A stretch of DNA of 64,000 bases, from positions 1 through 64,000 of the forward strand of contig NZ_FMUX01000021.1 in the NCBI RefSeq assembly GCF_900101345.1, given 5' to 3'. Of the stretch, positions 24,475 through 32,730 are shown in pieces; the first letter of the stretch is position 1; each line of letters starts with the position of its first letter. The notes under the pieces were generated by a model that had not been told where the DNA came from, searched no databases, and was given only the letters and a program-made list of their open reading frames with translations. Made by a program: the position numbers and the translations under genes. This stretch comes from Desulfoluna spongiiphila (lineage in GTDB: Bacteria > Desulfobacterota > Desulfobacteria > Desulfobacterales > Desulfolunaceae).

Positions 24475-26388
24475 CTATACCACCAGGGTGTTGGCCTCGG
24501 CGAGGTCGCCTTTGGTCTCCAGCCAGCTGCGCCGGTCTCCGGCCCGTTTTTTGGCAAGGAGCATGTCGAACAGGGCGTCCGGGGCGTCGTCCTCGTCTCC
24601 GGTGGTGAGCTGGAGCAGCCGCCGGGTGTCTTCGGCCATGGTTGTCTCCCGGAGCTGCAGGGGGTTCATCTCCCCCAGGCCCTTGAATCGGACCACGTTG
24701 ACCGTGCCGCGTTTTTTCTCCTTGGCGATGCGGTCCAGGATGCCCTGCTTTTCCGATTCGTCCAGGGCGTAGTGCACCTCTTTGCCGATGTCGATGCGGA
24801 AGAGGGGCGGCATGGCCACATAGACATGGCCCTCTTCCACCAGGGGGCGGAAGTGCTTGAGGAACAGGGCGCAGAGCAGGGTGGCGATATGCAGGCCGTC
24901 GGAGTCCGCATCGGCCAGGATGCACACCTTGCCGTAGCGAAGCTGCTTGAGGTCGTCGGAGCCGGGGTCCACGCCCAGGGCCACGGCAATGTCGTGGATC
25001 TCCTTGGAGTTCAGGACCATTTCGGCTTCCACCTCCCAGGTGTTCAAGATCTTTCCGCGCAGGGGCATGATGGCCTGGGTCTGGCGGTCCCGGGCCTGTT
25101 TGGCCGAACCGCCTGCCGAGTCCCCCTCCACCAGGAAGAGCTCCGTCCGCTTGATGTCCGTCTCCACGCAGTCGGCCAGCTTGCCGGGAAGGGCCGGGCC
25201 CTGGGTGATCTTCTTGCGCGCCACCTTTTTGCCCGCCTTCATGCGCTTCTGGGCCCTGGCAAGGGCCAGTTCGGCCAGGAACTCCCCTTCGGCCGTGTTC
25301 TGGTTGAGCCAGAGGCTGAAGGCGTCCTTGGCAATGCCGGAGACATAGGCGGCGACCTGCCGCGAGGAGAGGCGTTCTTTGGTCTGGCCCGAGAACTGGG
25401 GATCCGCCATCTTCACGGAGAGGACGTAGGCACAGTTCTCCCAGATGTCTTCAGGGGCCAGGCGCACCCCCCGGGGGAGCAGCTTGTGGATCTCGCAGAA
25501 CTCGCGCAGGGCGGCCAGAAGACCGCTTCTCAGGCCGTTGACATGGGTGCCGCCCTGGGCCGTGGGGATGAGGTTTACGTAGCTCTCGGAGATTACACCG
25601 CCGCCGTCGGGGAGCCAGGTGACGGCCCAGGAGGCCGCTTCGCTGTCCCCTTCGAGTTCCCCGGCAAAGGGGGGCGAGGGGACCTGCTCCACGTCGCCCA
25701 GGCTCTCCGTCAAGTAGGCGGAAAGGCCGTCTTCGTAGTGCCACTGGTGTTTTTCTCCTCCGGGGATGTCCCGGAAGCAGACGGTGAGCCCTTTGCACAG
25801 GACCGCCTTGGCCTTTAAAATGTGGATCAGCCGTCGGACGGAGAATTTGGGCGAGTCAAAGTAGCTGGCATCGGGCCAGAAGCGGACGGTGGTGCCCGTG
25901 TTCCGTCGGCCCACCTCGCCCACCTGGGTCAGGGGCTCAACGGTATTGCCGTGCTCAAAGGCGATGGCGTATTTTTTGCCCTCCCGCCGGATTTCGACTT
26001 CCACCCGGGTGCACAGGGCGTTGACCACCGAAACCCCGACGCCGTGGAGGCCCCCGGAAAAGGTGTAGTTCTTGCCGGAAAACTTGGCACCGGCATGGAG
26101 GCGGGTCATGATGAGCTCCACACCGGTGATTCCCTCTTCGGGGTGGATGTCCACGGGCATGCCGCGGCCGTTGTCGCTCACTTCCAGGGAGCCGTCATCG
26201 AAGAGCACCACCGAGACCTTGTCGGCGTAGCCGGCGATGGCCTCGTCCACGCTGTTGTCGATGGCCTCCTGGGCCAGGTGGTTGGGGCGATCGGTGTCAG
26301 TGTACATGCCCGGTCGACGCCTGACGGGGTCGAGGCCCTTCAGGACCTCAATGGCATCCGCATCATATCGTTTTACATCCATGTCCAT
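24475..26388 (-). CDS. parE: DNA topoisomerase IV subunit B
   Basis: A 637-residue GHKL-ATPase topoisomerase subunit. ATP-site residues are in EAIDNSVDEA, SDNGRGMPV and FSGGLHGVGVSVVNAL. The TOPRIM domain shows LFLVEGDSAGGSAKQARDR and the DADSDGLHI metal site. The length and lack of a GyrB insert, plus the parC neighbour, support ParE over GyrB. The distal ribosome site (GGAG about 15 nt before ATG) is weak. The C-terminus abuts a repeat element. Confidence 0.92.
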   Translation of the reverse strand: MDMDVKRYDADAIEVLKGLDPVRRRPGMYTDTDRPNHLAQEAIDNSVDEAIAGYADKVSVVLFDDGSLEVSDNGRGMPVDIHPEEGITGVELIMTRLHAGAKFSGKNYTFSGGLHGVGVSVVNALCTRVEVEIRREGKKYAIAFEHGNTVEPLTQVGEVGRRNTGTTVRFWPDASYFDSPKFSVRRLIHILKAKAVLCKGLTVCFRDIPGGEKHQWHYEDGLSAYLTESLGDVEQVPSPPFAGELEGDSEAASWAVTWLPDGGGVISESYVNLIPTAQGGTHVNGLRSGLLAALREFCEIHKLLPRGVRLAPEDIWENCAYVLSVKMADPQFSGQTKERLSSRQVAAYVSGIAKDAFSLWLNQNTAEGEFLAELALARAQKRMKAGKKVARKKITQGPALPGKLADCVETDIKRTELFLVEGDSAGGSAKQARDRQTQAIMPLRGKILNTWEVEAEMVLNSKEIHDIAVALGVDPGSDDLKQLRYGKVCILADADSDGLHIATLLCALFLKHFRPLVEEGHVYVAMPPLFRIDIGKEVHYALDESEKQGILDRIAKEKKRGTVNVVRFKGLGEMNPLQLRETTMAEDTRRLLQLTTGDEDDAPDALFDMLLAKKRAGDRRSWLETKGDLAEANTLVV

Positions 26389-26904
26389 AGCGGTGAAACA
26401 ACGCTCCTAGAAAATCCGATTCATGGTTTTTTGACTCAAGGGATAAATCCGGCAAGGGCGGCGCACGCCGCATGTGCCGTGGGGTTTATCGATGCCGGAG
26501 TGGGGACCCTCGTGAGGCAGGCCTCATAACGAAGGCAGCACAGGGGATGGCCGCCTGGGGCGCTCCGGTTTCGGTATCATAACCTTTTTTGAAGTTTTCG
26601 CAATTTTTTTGTGGGGATGGTGCGGGCAGGTACCTATCGTGAAACATAACGACGGGTTGGGTGGTGCGGGCTCTTGGGCGGAAAACACTGCAGGCTCTCT
26701 CGAACAGGTGCCGATGGGCGTCAAGAGAGCCTGAGGTCTTCTGCGGCGGTACGTGGGATGATGATGGGGAGCGTAACCGGGCGGTGTCTGCTTGTGTTCC
26801 GGGGTCTGCAAGGTGAAACTACCCGTGCGGCAACACCTCCGCGCTGTGACGGAGCACATCAACCGGGCGCGTTACGAACCGATCATGCAAGCCGTGCCAG
26901 AAAA
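26389..26904. other. Intergenic with a long-range hairpin, no gene seen
   Basis: About 515 bases. A perfect 10-bp inverted repeat, CAGGCTCTCT (26691-26700) / AGAGAGCCTG (26724-26733), is the only strong structure. Open frames here lack ribosome sites and have shadow-like composition. Confidence 0.4.
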
Positions 26905-27099
26905 CTACTTGGCGGCTTTGATCACGTTGCCGGACTTGATGCAGTTGGTGCAGACGGTCATCTTCTTCACGGCGCCGTTTTTCATGGCACGAACGCTCTG
27001 AAGGTTGGGATTGAAACGGCGCTTGTTGACATTGTGGGCGTGGCTTACGTTGTTGCCAACCATGGGTTTTTTACCACATATTTCACACATCTTGGACAT
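26905..27099 (-). CDS. rpmB: 50S ribosomal protein L28
   Basis: A 64-residue L28 of the zinc-binding type: MSKMCEICGKKP, SHAHNVNKRRFNPNLQ, and a second CTNC pair near the C-terminus. L28 sits in the large ribosomal subunit. AAAAAAGGAG precedes the ATG; the frame upstream is not coding. It is monocistronic here. Confidence 0.95.
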   Translation of the reverse strand: MSKMCEICGKKPMVGNNVSHAHNVNKRRFNPNLQSVRAMKNGAVKKMTVCTNCIKSGNVIKAAK

Positions 27100-27301
27100 G
27101 TTGCACACTCCTTTTTTCACGTTGATGGCTTTGTAAAACGGCCGGTAGGGCCGGATATCCATTCGGCAAGACACAAGTGGTTTACCGGCTCTTTTTTACG
27201 AACCCGTCAAGGCGTCAGGTGACGTAAAAAAATAACGAGTCTGTATAAAACAAAAGTCAGGCCGTGTAAAGCCTTTTTATCGCTTCGAATCAAACAGGAA
27301 G

Positions 27302-27334
27302 AAGGGCCGGCGCTCTGGCGCCTGCCCTTTTTTC
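27302..27334 (-). terminator. Hairpin terminator downstream of bamD
   Basis: GGGCAGGCGC / GCGCCGGCCC stem with a CAGA loop on the minus strand, flanked by pyrimidine-rich tracts; on the plus strand it is followed by TTTTTT. It may work in both directions. Confidence 0.5.
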
Positions 27335-27377
27335 TTCCTGCATGGCTATGGGGGACTGGTGAAAAGAAGACGGCGGC

Positions 27378-28046
27378 TTATTCAGCGCCTTCGGCCTTCT
27401 CTTCGGCCAGTTTTTCCCGGGATCGGGCGGCCAGCTCCTGGGCTTCTTCGTCAAACCCGAGACCGGCGTAAGCGTCTATCACCGTCTGGAACCGGTGCAG
27501 GGCGCTCTCGTACTTTTTGTTTTTAAGATAAAAACGACCGACGTACATCTCGTGACCGGCCAGGCTTTTCAAGCAGAGTTCCCGCTTCTCTTTTGCCTTT
27601 TCCACATAGGCGCTGTCGGGGTACTGCCTGATCAGCCGCGTAAAGATGGAGATGGCCTTGATGGCCTGGGCCTGATCCCTGTCCACCGTGTCCAGCCGGT
27701 TGAAATAACAAAGGGCCTGCTGGTTGATGATGTAGTCGATGGACTCATGCCGGGGATGGAGCTTTTCAAACTCCTCGTAGGCAAGGGCGGCCTCGTCGTA
27801 AGCTTCCATGTTGAAGTGGGCTTCGGCGATGTTGTACTCCGCCTCAATGGCAAGCTTGTCGAAGGGATACCAGTCCCTGAGCTTGGTGTAAATCTTGATG
27901 GCTTCATCGTAGCGCTCTTTTTCAAACTGGACCCTGGCATCTTCAGCCAGCTCGGGGGCCAGTTTCTCTTCCTTGTTCTTGGGACCGCAGGAGACAAGGG
28001 TCAGCGCTGTCAAGGCGATGAGGGCCAGGGAGATCAAACGCTTCAT
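27378..28046 (-). CDS. bamD: Outer-membrane assembly lipoprotein BamD
   Basis: A 222-residue lipoprotein (lipobox L-V-S-C20) with tandem TPR helices: ARVQFEKERYDEAIKIYTKL, EAEYNIAEAHFNMEAYDEA, AISIFTRLIRQYPDSAYVEKA, and the hallmark EMYVGRFYLKNKKYESALHR. BamD is the essential partner of BamA in inserting beta-barrels. It starts 3 nt after the trxB stop, so the two are co-translated. Confidence 0.92.
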   Translation of the reverse strand: MKRLISLALIALTALTLVSCGPKNKEEKLAPELAEDARVQFEKERYDEAIKIYTKLRDWYPFDKLAIEAEYNIAEAHFNMEAYDEAALAYEEFEKLHPRHESIDYIINQQALCYFNRLDTVDRDQAQAIKAISIFTRLIRQYPDSAYVEKAKEKRELCLKSLAGHEMYVGRFYLKNKKYESALHRFQTVIDAYAGLGFDEEAQELAARSREKLAEEKAEGAE

Positions 28047-28049
28047 GGA

Positions 28050-28970
28050 TCAGTGCCCTTCCAGATAGTGTTCAGCCGAGGTGGCGGCAATGGCGCTGTC
28101 GCCCACTGCCGTTGCGATTTGGCGCAAGGGGGTGCTGCGGACGTCGCCGGCGGCATAGACACCGGGAATGTTGGTGGCCATGTTGGCGTCGGTTTTGATG
28201 AAGTTCCACTCATCCATCTCCAGGTCGGTGCCCAGAAAGTCGGTGTTGGGAAGGATCCCGATCCAGATAAAGCAGCCGTCTGCGGCGATCTTGGTCTCTT
28301 CCTCGGTCTTCACGTTTTTGACGGTGACGCCTTCGAGGCCGAAGAATCCTTCCATGCCGGTGACCACGGAATCCCAGACCATTTCGATCTTCTCATTGGC
28401 CAGGGCCCGTTCCTGAAGGATCTTGGCTGCCCGGAGCTGGTCACGTCGGTGAACGAGGTAGACCTTTTTGGCAAATTTGGTGAGGTAGAGGCTCTCCTGG
28501 ACAGCGGTGTCGCCCCCGCCTACGGCCACAACGGTTTTTTCCTTGAAGAAGGGGCCGTCGCAGGTTCCGCAGTAGGAGACGCCCTTGCCGTGGAATTTAT
28601 CTTCGCCCACGTGGAGGGTGCGGGGGGAAGCGCCGGTGGTGATGATGATGGTCTTTGCCGTGAGGACCTTGTCCCCGATGGTAACAGACTTCATCTCACC
28701 TTTGAGTTCCACCTTTTCCACTTCGCCGTATTCGAAGTGGAGGTCGAACTGGCGGGCCTGCTCCAGCATCTTGTCGGAGAGGTCGGGGCCGCTGATGCCC
28801 TCGGGGAAGCCGGGATAGTTTTCAATCCAGTCGGTGATGAGAACCTGGCCGCCCGTGGCTACTTTTTCCACCAGGACGGTGTTGAGGCGTGCGCGGGATG
28901 CGTACATGCCTGCGGTGAGTCCGGCGGGTCCGCCGCCGATGATGATCAGGTCGTAGTTGGTCTCTGCCAT
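28050..28970 (-). CDS. trxB: Thioredoxin reductase
   Basis: A 306-residue flavoprotein: FAD site IIIGGGPAGLTAGMYASRA, redox CGTC in SYCGTCDGPFF, NADPH site VAVGGGDTAVQESLYL with HRRDQLRA, and the C-terminal FAD signature GVYAAGDVRS. It reduces thioredoxin with NADPH. ATG 28970 is preceded by GGATGGA; an ATG nine nt upstream is also possible. The thioredoxin gene lies 192 nt upstream on the same strand, separated by a strong hairpin and a terminator. Confidence 0.95.
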   Translation of the reverse strand: MAETNYDLIIIGGGPAGLTAGMYASRARLNTVLVEKVATGGQVLITDWIENYPGFPEGISGPDLSDKMLEQARQFDLHFEYGEVEKVELKGEMKSVTIGDKVLTAKTIIITTGASPRTLHVGEDKFHGKGVSYCGTCDGPFFKEKTVVAVGGGDTAVQESLYLTKFAKKVYLVHRRDQLRAAKILQERALANEKIEMVWDSVVTGMEGFFGLEGVTVKNVKTEEETKIAADGCFIWIGILPNTDFLGTDLEMDEWNFIKTDANMATNIPGVYAAGDVRSTPLRQIATAVGDSAIAATSAEHYLEGH

Positions 28971-29008
28971 GTATTCCATCCAGAATCGACGGGGCGCCGG
29001 TGACGGTG

Positions 29009-29048
29009 CAGCCCGCTTTTTCCGCCGGGTGGCGGGAAAAGCGGGCTG
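29009..29048 (-). promoter_or_regulatory. Strong hairpin in the trxA-trxB gap
   Basis: An 18-bp inverted repeat CAGCCCGCTTTT... / ...AAAAGCGGGCTG with one mismatch, lying 39 nt upstream of the trxB start. It has no T run, so it could be an mRNA-processing or stability element rather than a terminator. Confidence 0.45.
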
Positions 29049-29087
29049 CTGTTCCGTCGGGACGTGCTCCGTCCGTAAGATGCCTGC

Positions 29088-29130
29088 GCAAAAAAAAAAG
29101 TGGCTTACGCCCCGCGCCGGGACGCCGTGC
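29088..29130 (-). terminator. Terminator after trxA
   Basis: On the minus strand the stem CGTCCC / GGGGCG around GGCGC is followed by TAAGCCAC and ten T. Confidence 0.55.
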
Positions 29131-29162
29131 CGGTGAAGTGTCGCGCGGTCATCGGGTAAGTC

Positions 29163-29489
29163 TTAGAGAAGTTTGCCGATGGTCTCTTCCAGCTTGGCCT
29201 TGGCGGTCATGCCGGTGATGGTGTCCACAATCTCACCCCCCTTGACGAAGAGCAGGGTGGGGATGGCGCGCACTTCATAGCGGCTGGGGGAGAGGGGGTT
29301 GTCGTCCACGTTGCATTTTACGAATTTTACCTTGCCGTCGTACGTGCCGGAGAGCTCTTCGATGATGGGACCGATGGCTCGACAGGGGCCGCACCAGGGG
29401 GCCCAGAAGTCCACAACAACGGGAAGGTCGGCGCTCATCACTTCAGTTTCAAACGTGTCATCTGTAATATTGAGGATACCTTCAGCCAT
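29163..29489 (-). CDS. trxA: Thioredoxin
   Basis: A 108-residue thioredoxin with the active site FWAPWCGPCRAIGP, the buried Asp in VVVDF, the cis-proline in RAIPTLL, and FVKGGEIVDTITG. It is the cytoplasmic disulfide reductant. A well-spaced promoter lies at 29545-29573. A terminator follows the gene, so it is mainly transcribed alone with trxB read separately or by read-through. Confidence 0.96.
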   Translation of the reverse strand: MAEGILNITDDTFETEVMSADLPVVVDFWAPWCGPCRAIGPIIEELSGTYDGKVKFVKCNVDDNPLSPSRYEVRAIPTLLFVKGGEIVDTITGMTAKAKLEETIGKLL

Positions 29490-29544
29490 GATCGTTTTCC
29501 TTTACTTGATATGGGTTGTTTTTCGATGATTTTCTTTGCGTTGA

Positions 29545-29573
29545 AATATATTTACGCTTCGCAGGCTTGTCAA
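29545..29573 (-). promoter_or_regulatory. Sigma-70 promoter of trxA
   Basis: On the minus strand TTGACA (29573-29568) and TATATT (29550-29545) are separated by exactly 17 nt, 56 nt before the trxA start. Confidence 0.75.
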
Positions 29574-29648
29574 GTGGCCCCCCTTGGGAATCCCGGGCCT
29601 GTGAATGCTCCGGGTTGCGGGGCGTGCCCGTGGCGTGGCCTTGCGGCG

Positions 29649-29693
29649 CAAAAAAACGGTGGCATCCCCGGTAGATGGGGATGAGCCGGGGCA
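29649..29693 (-). terminator. Terminator of the EAL-HDOD gene
   Basis: On the minus strand CATCCCC ATCTACC GGGGATG is followed by CCACCG and seven T. The surrounding 29574-29861 stretch shows no gene. Confidence 0.65.
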
Positions 29694-29861
29694 GCGGGTG
29701 GGGCGGATGGGCCGGGCGGGGTGCCGGCGGTGTTGTCAAGGGCTCAGCTTTTTGATGGGTGCCATGGATTTTTTTGAGTATACCTTCTTTGGGGGCAATG
29801 GGAAAGCCCTGTTGCGCCGGGGGCTTGTGGCGGATGCCCCCCTTTGCGATCCGGCGGTCAC

Positions 29862-31073
29862 CTACACGGGCAGGCCCTGGTTCCAGGAGAGGGTGTCGGT
29901 GATGATTTTTCCGATGTGGCGTTCCGGAAGGTCCACGGTGCGGGCCTCCCGGGCCATTTCGTCCCATTGTCCCTGCTCAAAGGCCTTGGCAAACCGAAGG
30001 AACGGGGCCTGGGGCCCGGTGCCCCTGGTGAGGGCCGCCACCGTGGCCGGGGAGAGGGGCAGGCGGCTCAGGACCTCTTCCATGGGGCGGTGCAAAATGG
30101 TGTCGATGAGGGAGAAAATTCCTAGGGTGAAGAGCTCCGTGGGGTCGGTGCGAAGGCTGGAACGGCCCACGGCAAGCTCGCACAGGCGCCCCCGGACGGC
30201 GGAGACGCGCAGCAGCTCTGTCGGGACGCCGGCGGAGATGTTGCCCATGGCGATGAGGCCCACCAGGCGCCTCACCTCATCCAGGCCCAGCATCCGCAAG
30301 GCCTCCCTGAGGGAGGAGACAGGGGCCTTGAGCCCGTACCACGCACTGTTCAAGTGGGAGAGGAGCTTGAAGACGATGGCCACATCCGTGACCACGAGGC
30401 GCTCCACAGCCTCCACATCCACGTCGGTCCGGTTGATCTCGGCCACCAGCCGCAGCAGGGTGAGGCTGTCCGCCGGGATCTCTTTTCCCGAGATGATCTC
30501 CGGGCGGCAGAAGAAGTAGCCCTGAAACAAGGTAAAGCCCAGCTCAGAGGCCCAGGTGAAGACCTCTTTGGACTCCACCTTTTCTGCCAGGAGGGTGATC
30601 CCCTTTTCCCGGGCGGAATGCGCCAGGGCTTCCACCTTGTGGGCCGGGGTGTCAAGGAGGTCCACCTTGATGATGTCCGCCACATCGAGAAAGGGGCTGG
30701 AAGCGGCGTCCAGTACAAAATCATCCAGGGCCACGGTGTAGCCCTTGGCGCGGGCAACGGTCAGGGCCCGGATCACCTCGGCGGTGGCGGGCACGGTCTC
30801 CAGAACTTCGATGACGGTCTGTTTCCAGGGGAAAAGGCTGGGGATTCCGGTGTTTATCAGTTTTTCCGTGAAGTTTATAAAGGCGTACTTTCCGTTTGTT
30901 AAGGTGTCGATGCCTATGGTAAAGAAGCTGCTGGAGAGGAGCTGAGACGTGGCCCTGTCCCCGTCCATCTCCTCGGGCATGGCGTTGTGCCTGCCGTTTC
31001 GAAAAAGAAGCTCATAACCGTAGACCTGCGTGTGTGTATCGAAGATCGGTTGCCGTGCAATATGGGTATCCAT
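29862..31073 (-). CDS. EAL-HDOD signalling protein (YuxH-type)
   Basis: A 403-residue protein. Residues 1-200 are an EAL domain with ELL (21-23) in place of EAL, FINFTEKL, VALDDFVLD, IIKVD, LLAEKVES and FQGYFFCRP. Residues 205-400 are a HDOD domain (LLSHLNSAWYGLKAPVSSLREALRMLGL). Proteins of this layout act in cyclic-di-GMP signalling, some as active phosphodiesterases and some as binding-only regulators of motility or adhesion. Most metal and base contacts are kept, so activity is possible. Single gene with its own terminator. Confidence 0.88.
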   Translation of the reverse strand: MDTHIARQPIFDTHTQVYGYELLFRNGRHNAMPEEMDGDRATSQLLSSSFFTIGIDTLTNGKYAFINFTEKLINTGIPSLFPWKQTVIEVLETVPATAEVIRALTVARAKGYTVALDDFVLDAASSPFLDVADIIKVDLLDTPAHKVEALAHSAREKGITLLAEKVESKEVFTWASELGFTLFQGYFFCRPEIISGKEIPADSLTLLRLVAEINRTDVDVEAVERLVVTDVAIVFKLLSHLNSAWYGLKAPVSSLREALRMLGLDEVRRLVGLIAMGNISAGVPTELLRVSAVRGRLCELAVGRSSLRTDPTELFTLGIFSLIDTILHRPMEEVLSRLPLSPATVAALTRGTGPQAPFLRFAKAFEQGQWDEMAREARTVDLPERHIGKIITDTLSWNQGLPV

Positions 31074-31254
31074 CTCTTACTATTACTCCCGGTTTGCCGT
31101 TGATGCCGGCCGAGCCCTGGTGTCGGTCCTGTTGGCGGTGCAAGAGTCGAAGTATATGGAAACGACGGGGGGCGGTCAAAAGAAAAAGAGTCGATCACCC
31201 CTTGAGAGAAGCGTTTTGCCACGGGTGGACGCGATAAATTCGTAAAGGAGTCGG

Positions 31255-32028
31255 ATGAAAGGGAATTCTAAGATGAAAATCGGTGTGCTTGTTTCCGGGG
31301 GAGGGTCCAACCTCCAGGCGATTATGGATGCCGTGGCCGTTGGCGCCCTGGATGTGGAGATTGCCTGCGTGGGCTCGGACAACCCCGATGCAAAGGGTCT
31401 GGAACGAGCGGAAAAGGCGGGAATTCCCACCTTTGTTACCGATTACAGCGCCTTTTTTGCCCGCTGGAAAGAGGGGGCTGCCCTGCCGGAGGACTTCTCC
31501 CTGGAGACCGTGGCTTCCAGGCAGAGCCTGATGAAAGGCTCCGACCCCGATATCCTGAAAGCCTTTCTCGAAAAACGTGCCCTGGCCGAAGCCGCCCTCC
31601 TGGCCGCGCTGGCACCGTATAAAATTGATCTCCTGGTGCTGGCCGGGTTCATGCGGGTCCTGACGCCCTACTTTATCGATGCCCTCAACACCGATTCAAA
31701 CCGTCCCCGCATCATGAATATCCATCCGGCCCTTCTCCCGGCCTTTCCCGGTACCGACGGCTACGGGGACACCTTCCGCTATGGCTGCAAGGTAGGCGGC
31801 TGCACCGTCCATTTCGTGGACTACGGCGAGGACTCCGGCCCCATCATCGGCCAGAGCTGCTTTCCCATCGAATCGTCCGACGACCTGGATGCCGTCAAGA
31901 AAAAAGGGCTTGCCGAAGAGTGGCGCCTCTTTCCCGACTGCATCGGCCTCTATGCCGAAGATCGCCTCAATGTCGTGGAACGCCAGGGCACCCGCGTGGT
32001 GGAGATTTTGCCTCCGGCGGCGAGGTGA
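31255..32028 (+). CDS. purN: Phosphoribosylglycinamide formyltransferase
   Basis: A 257-residue GAR transformylase, adding formyl from 10-formyl-THF in purine synthesis. Seen: VSGGGSNLQAIMD, NIHPALLPAFPG (N155, H157) and VHFVDYGEDSGPIIGQ with the catalytic Asp. It is longer than the ~190-215 residue norm because of an insert (about 64-120). AAGGAG lies 5 nt before the ATG; a second in-frame ATG is at 31273. The last codons (LPPAAR and stop) come from the end of a MITE-like repeat, so the native C-terminus has been replaced or extended. Confidence 0.92.
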   Translation: MKGNSKMKIGVLVSGGGSNLQAIMDAVAVGALDVEIACVGSDNPDAKGLERAEKAGIPTFVTDYSAFFARWKEGAALPEDFSLETVASRQSLMKGSDPDILKAFLEKRALAEAALLAALAPYKIDLLVLAGFMRVLTPYFIDALNTDSNRPRIMNIHPALLPAFPGTDGYGDTFRYGCKVGGCTVHFVDYGEDSGPIIGQSCFPIESSDDLDAVKKKGLAEEWRLFPDCIGLYAEDRLNVVERQGTRVVEILPPAAR

Positions 32029-32060
32029 GCCACCTCGAAAGCCTCAGGGCGCTCGTCATC
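32010..32060 (+). repeat. MITE-like repeat, partial copy fused to the purN 3' end
   Basis: GCCTCCGGCGGC and the CGAGGTG/CACCTCG hairpin with GAAAGC match the A end of the 170-bp repeat. The purN stop codon is inside it. Confidence 0.75.
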
Positions 32061-32171
32061 AGCGGTCAAGGTTGTATCGGCGTTGTGACACATTTTGAAA
32101 AGGCCGGGGACGTTGTTTTTACGTGATCGGTGTCAGTACGGGCGAGTCTTGCCTGTGTTCTCAGGACGTAT

Positions 32172-32220
32172 AAACCGGGCCATGGACGTTACATTATCCA
32201 TGGCCCGGTTTTTTGTTTTT
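32172..32220 (+). terminator. Terminator after purN
   Basis: A perfect 14-bp stem AACCGGGCCATGGA / TCCATGGCCCGGTT followed by TTTTGTTTTT. Confidence 0.85.
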
Positions 32221-32454
32221 CGGGGGAGCTTGAGGGAGGGAGGCACGGCCTTAGTCATCGTTTCGGCCAGGACCATAAAAACCGCGAATTACCTTTGGTC
32301 ACCATACTACAGGCGGACCATGTAATTCCGGGCATGGGTCCCCGGTCTCTTGACGATACGAAAGGTGGCAAGAGCCGGACAGCAAAACGGTACAACCGGC
32401 CCCTTTTCCCGGGCAGCCGGGGAAGACGAGGAGGTGCGAAGTGCATCACACTTT

Positions 32455-32490
32455 GTACCGTCTTTCCCGCGAAGGCGGGAACCCATGTTG
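32455..32490. repeat. REP-type palindrome
   Basis: ACCGTCTTTCCCGCGAAGGC with the following GGGAACCCATG contains the CCCGC GAAG GCGGG hairpin widespread in proteobacterial intergenic REP elements. The rest of the 32221-32627 gap shows no gene. Confidence 0.5.
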
Positions 32491-32627
32491 GTTATGGGAT
32501 ACTGCCGGGCTTCACGATGCGGGTGGTGCGATAAACGGGAAGGTGGCCTTAACGATGATCAAGGCCGGAGGCACCATGATGCGTTGCGCCAATGCGGACG
32601 CAAGATTCCGGTCGTAATCCGCAACAA

Positions 32628-32712
32628 ATGCCCTTGCGATTTGCCCTGAGGAACGAAGGGCGAAGCGCAAGGGCAGCCTGCTTTCGAGGTGGCACACCTC
32701 GCCGCCGGAGGC
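32628..32712 (-). repeat. MITE-like repeat, partial copy (A end)
   Basis: It ends in GCCGCCGGAGGC (32701-32712) with the CGAGGTG/CACCTC hairpin. TGCCCTTGCG / CGCAAGGGCA forms a long stem around the conserved CCTGAGGAACGAAGG core. Confidence 0.7.
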
Positions 32713-32730
32713 TTGCTTTTTTTGCTGCTT

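Noticed and set aside
26524..26862. 112-residue Pro/Arg-rich frame on the minus strand
   Set aside because: Low-complexity composition, no ribosome site; looks like a chance frame.
26905..27174. Longer 89-residue version of L28
   Set aside because: The first 25 residues do not belong to L28 and the ribosome site AAGGAG is just before the internal ATG.
27495..29003. 502-residue open frame on the plus strand
   Set aside because: It is antisense to trxB and bamD, both certain; high-GC antisense frame without a ribosome site or domain.
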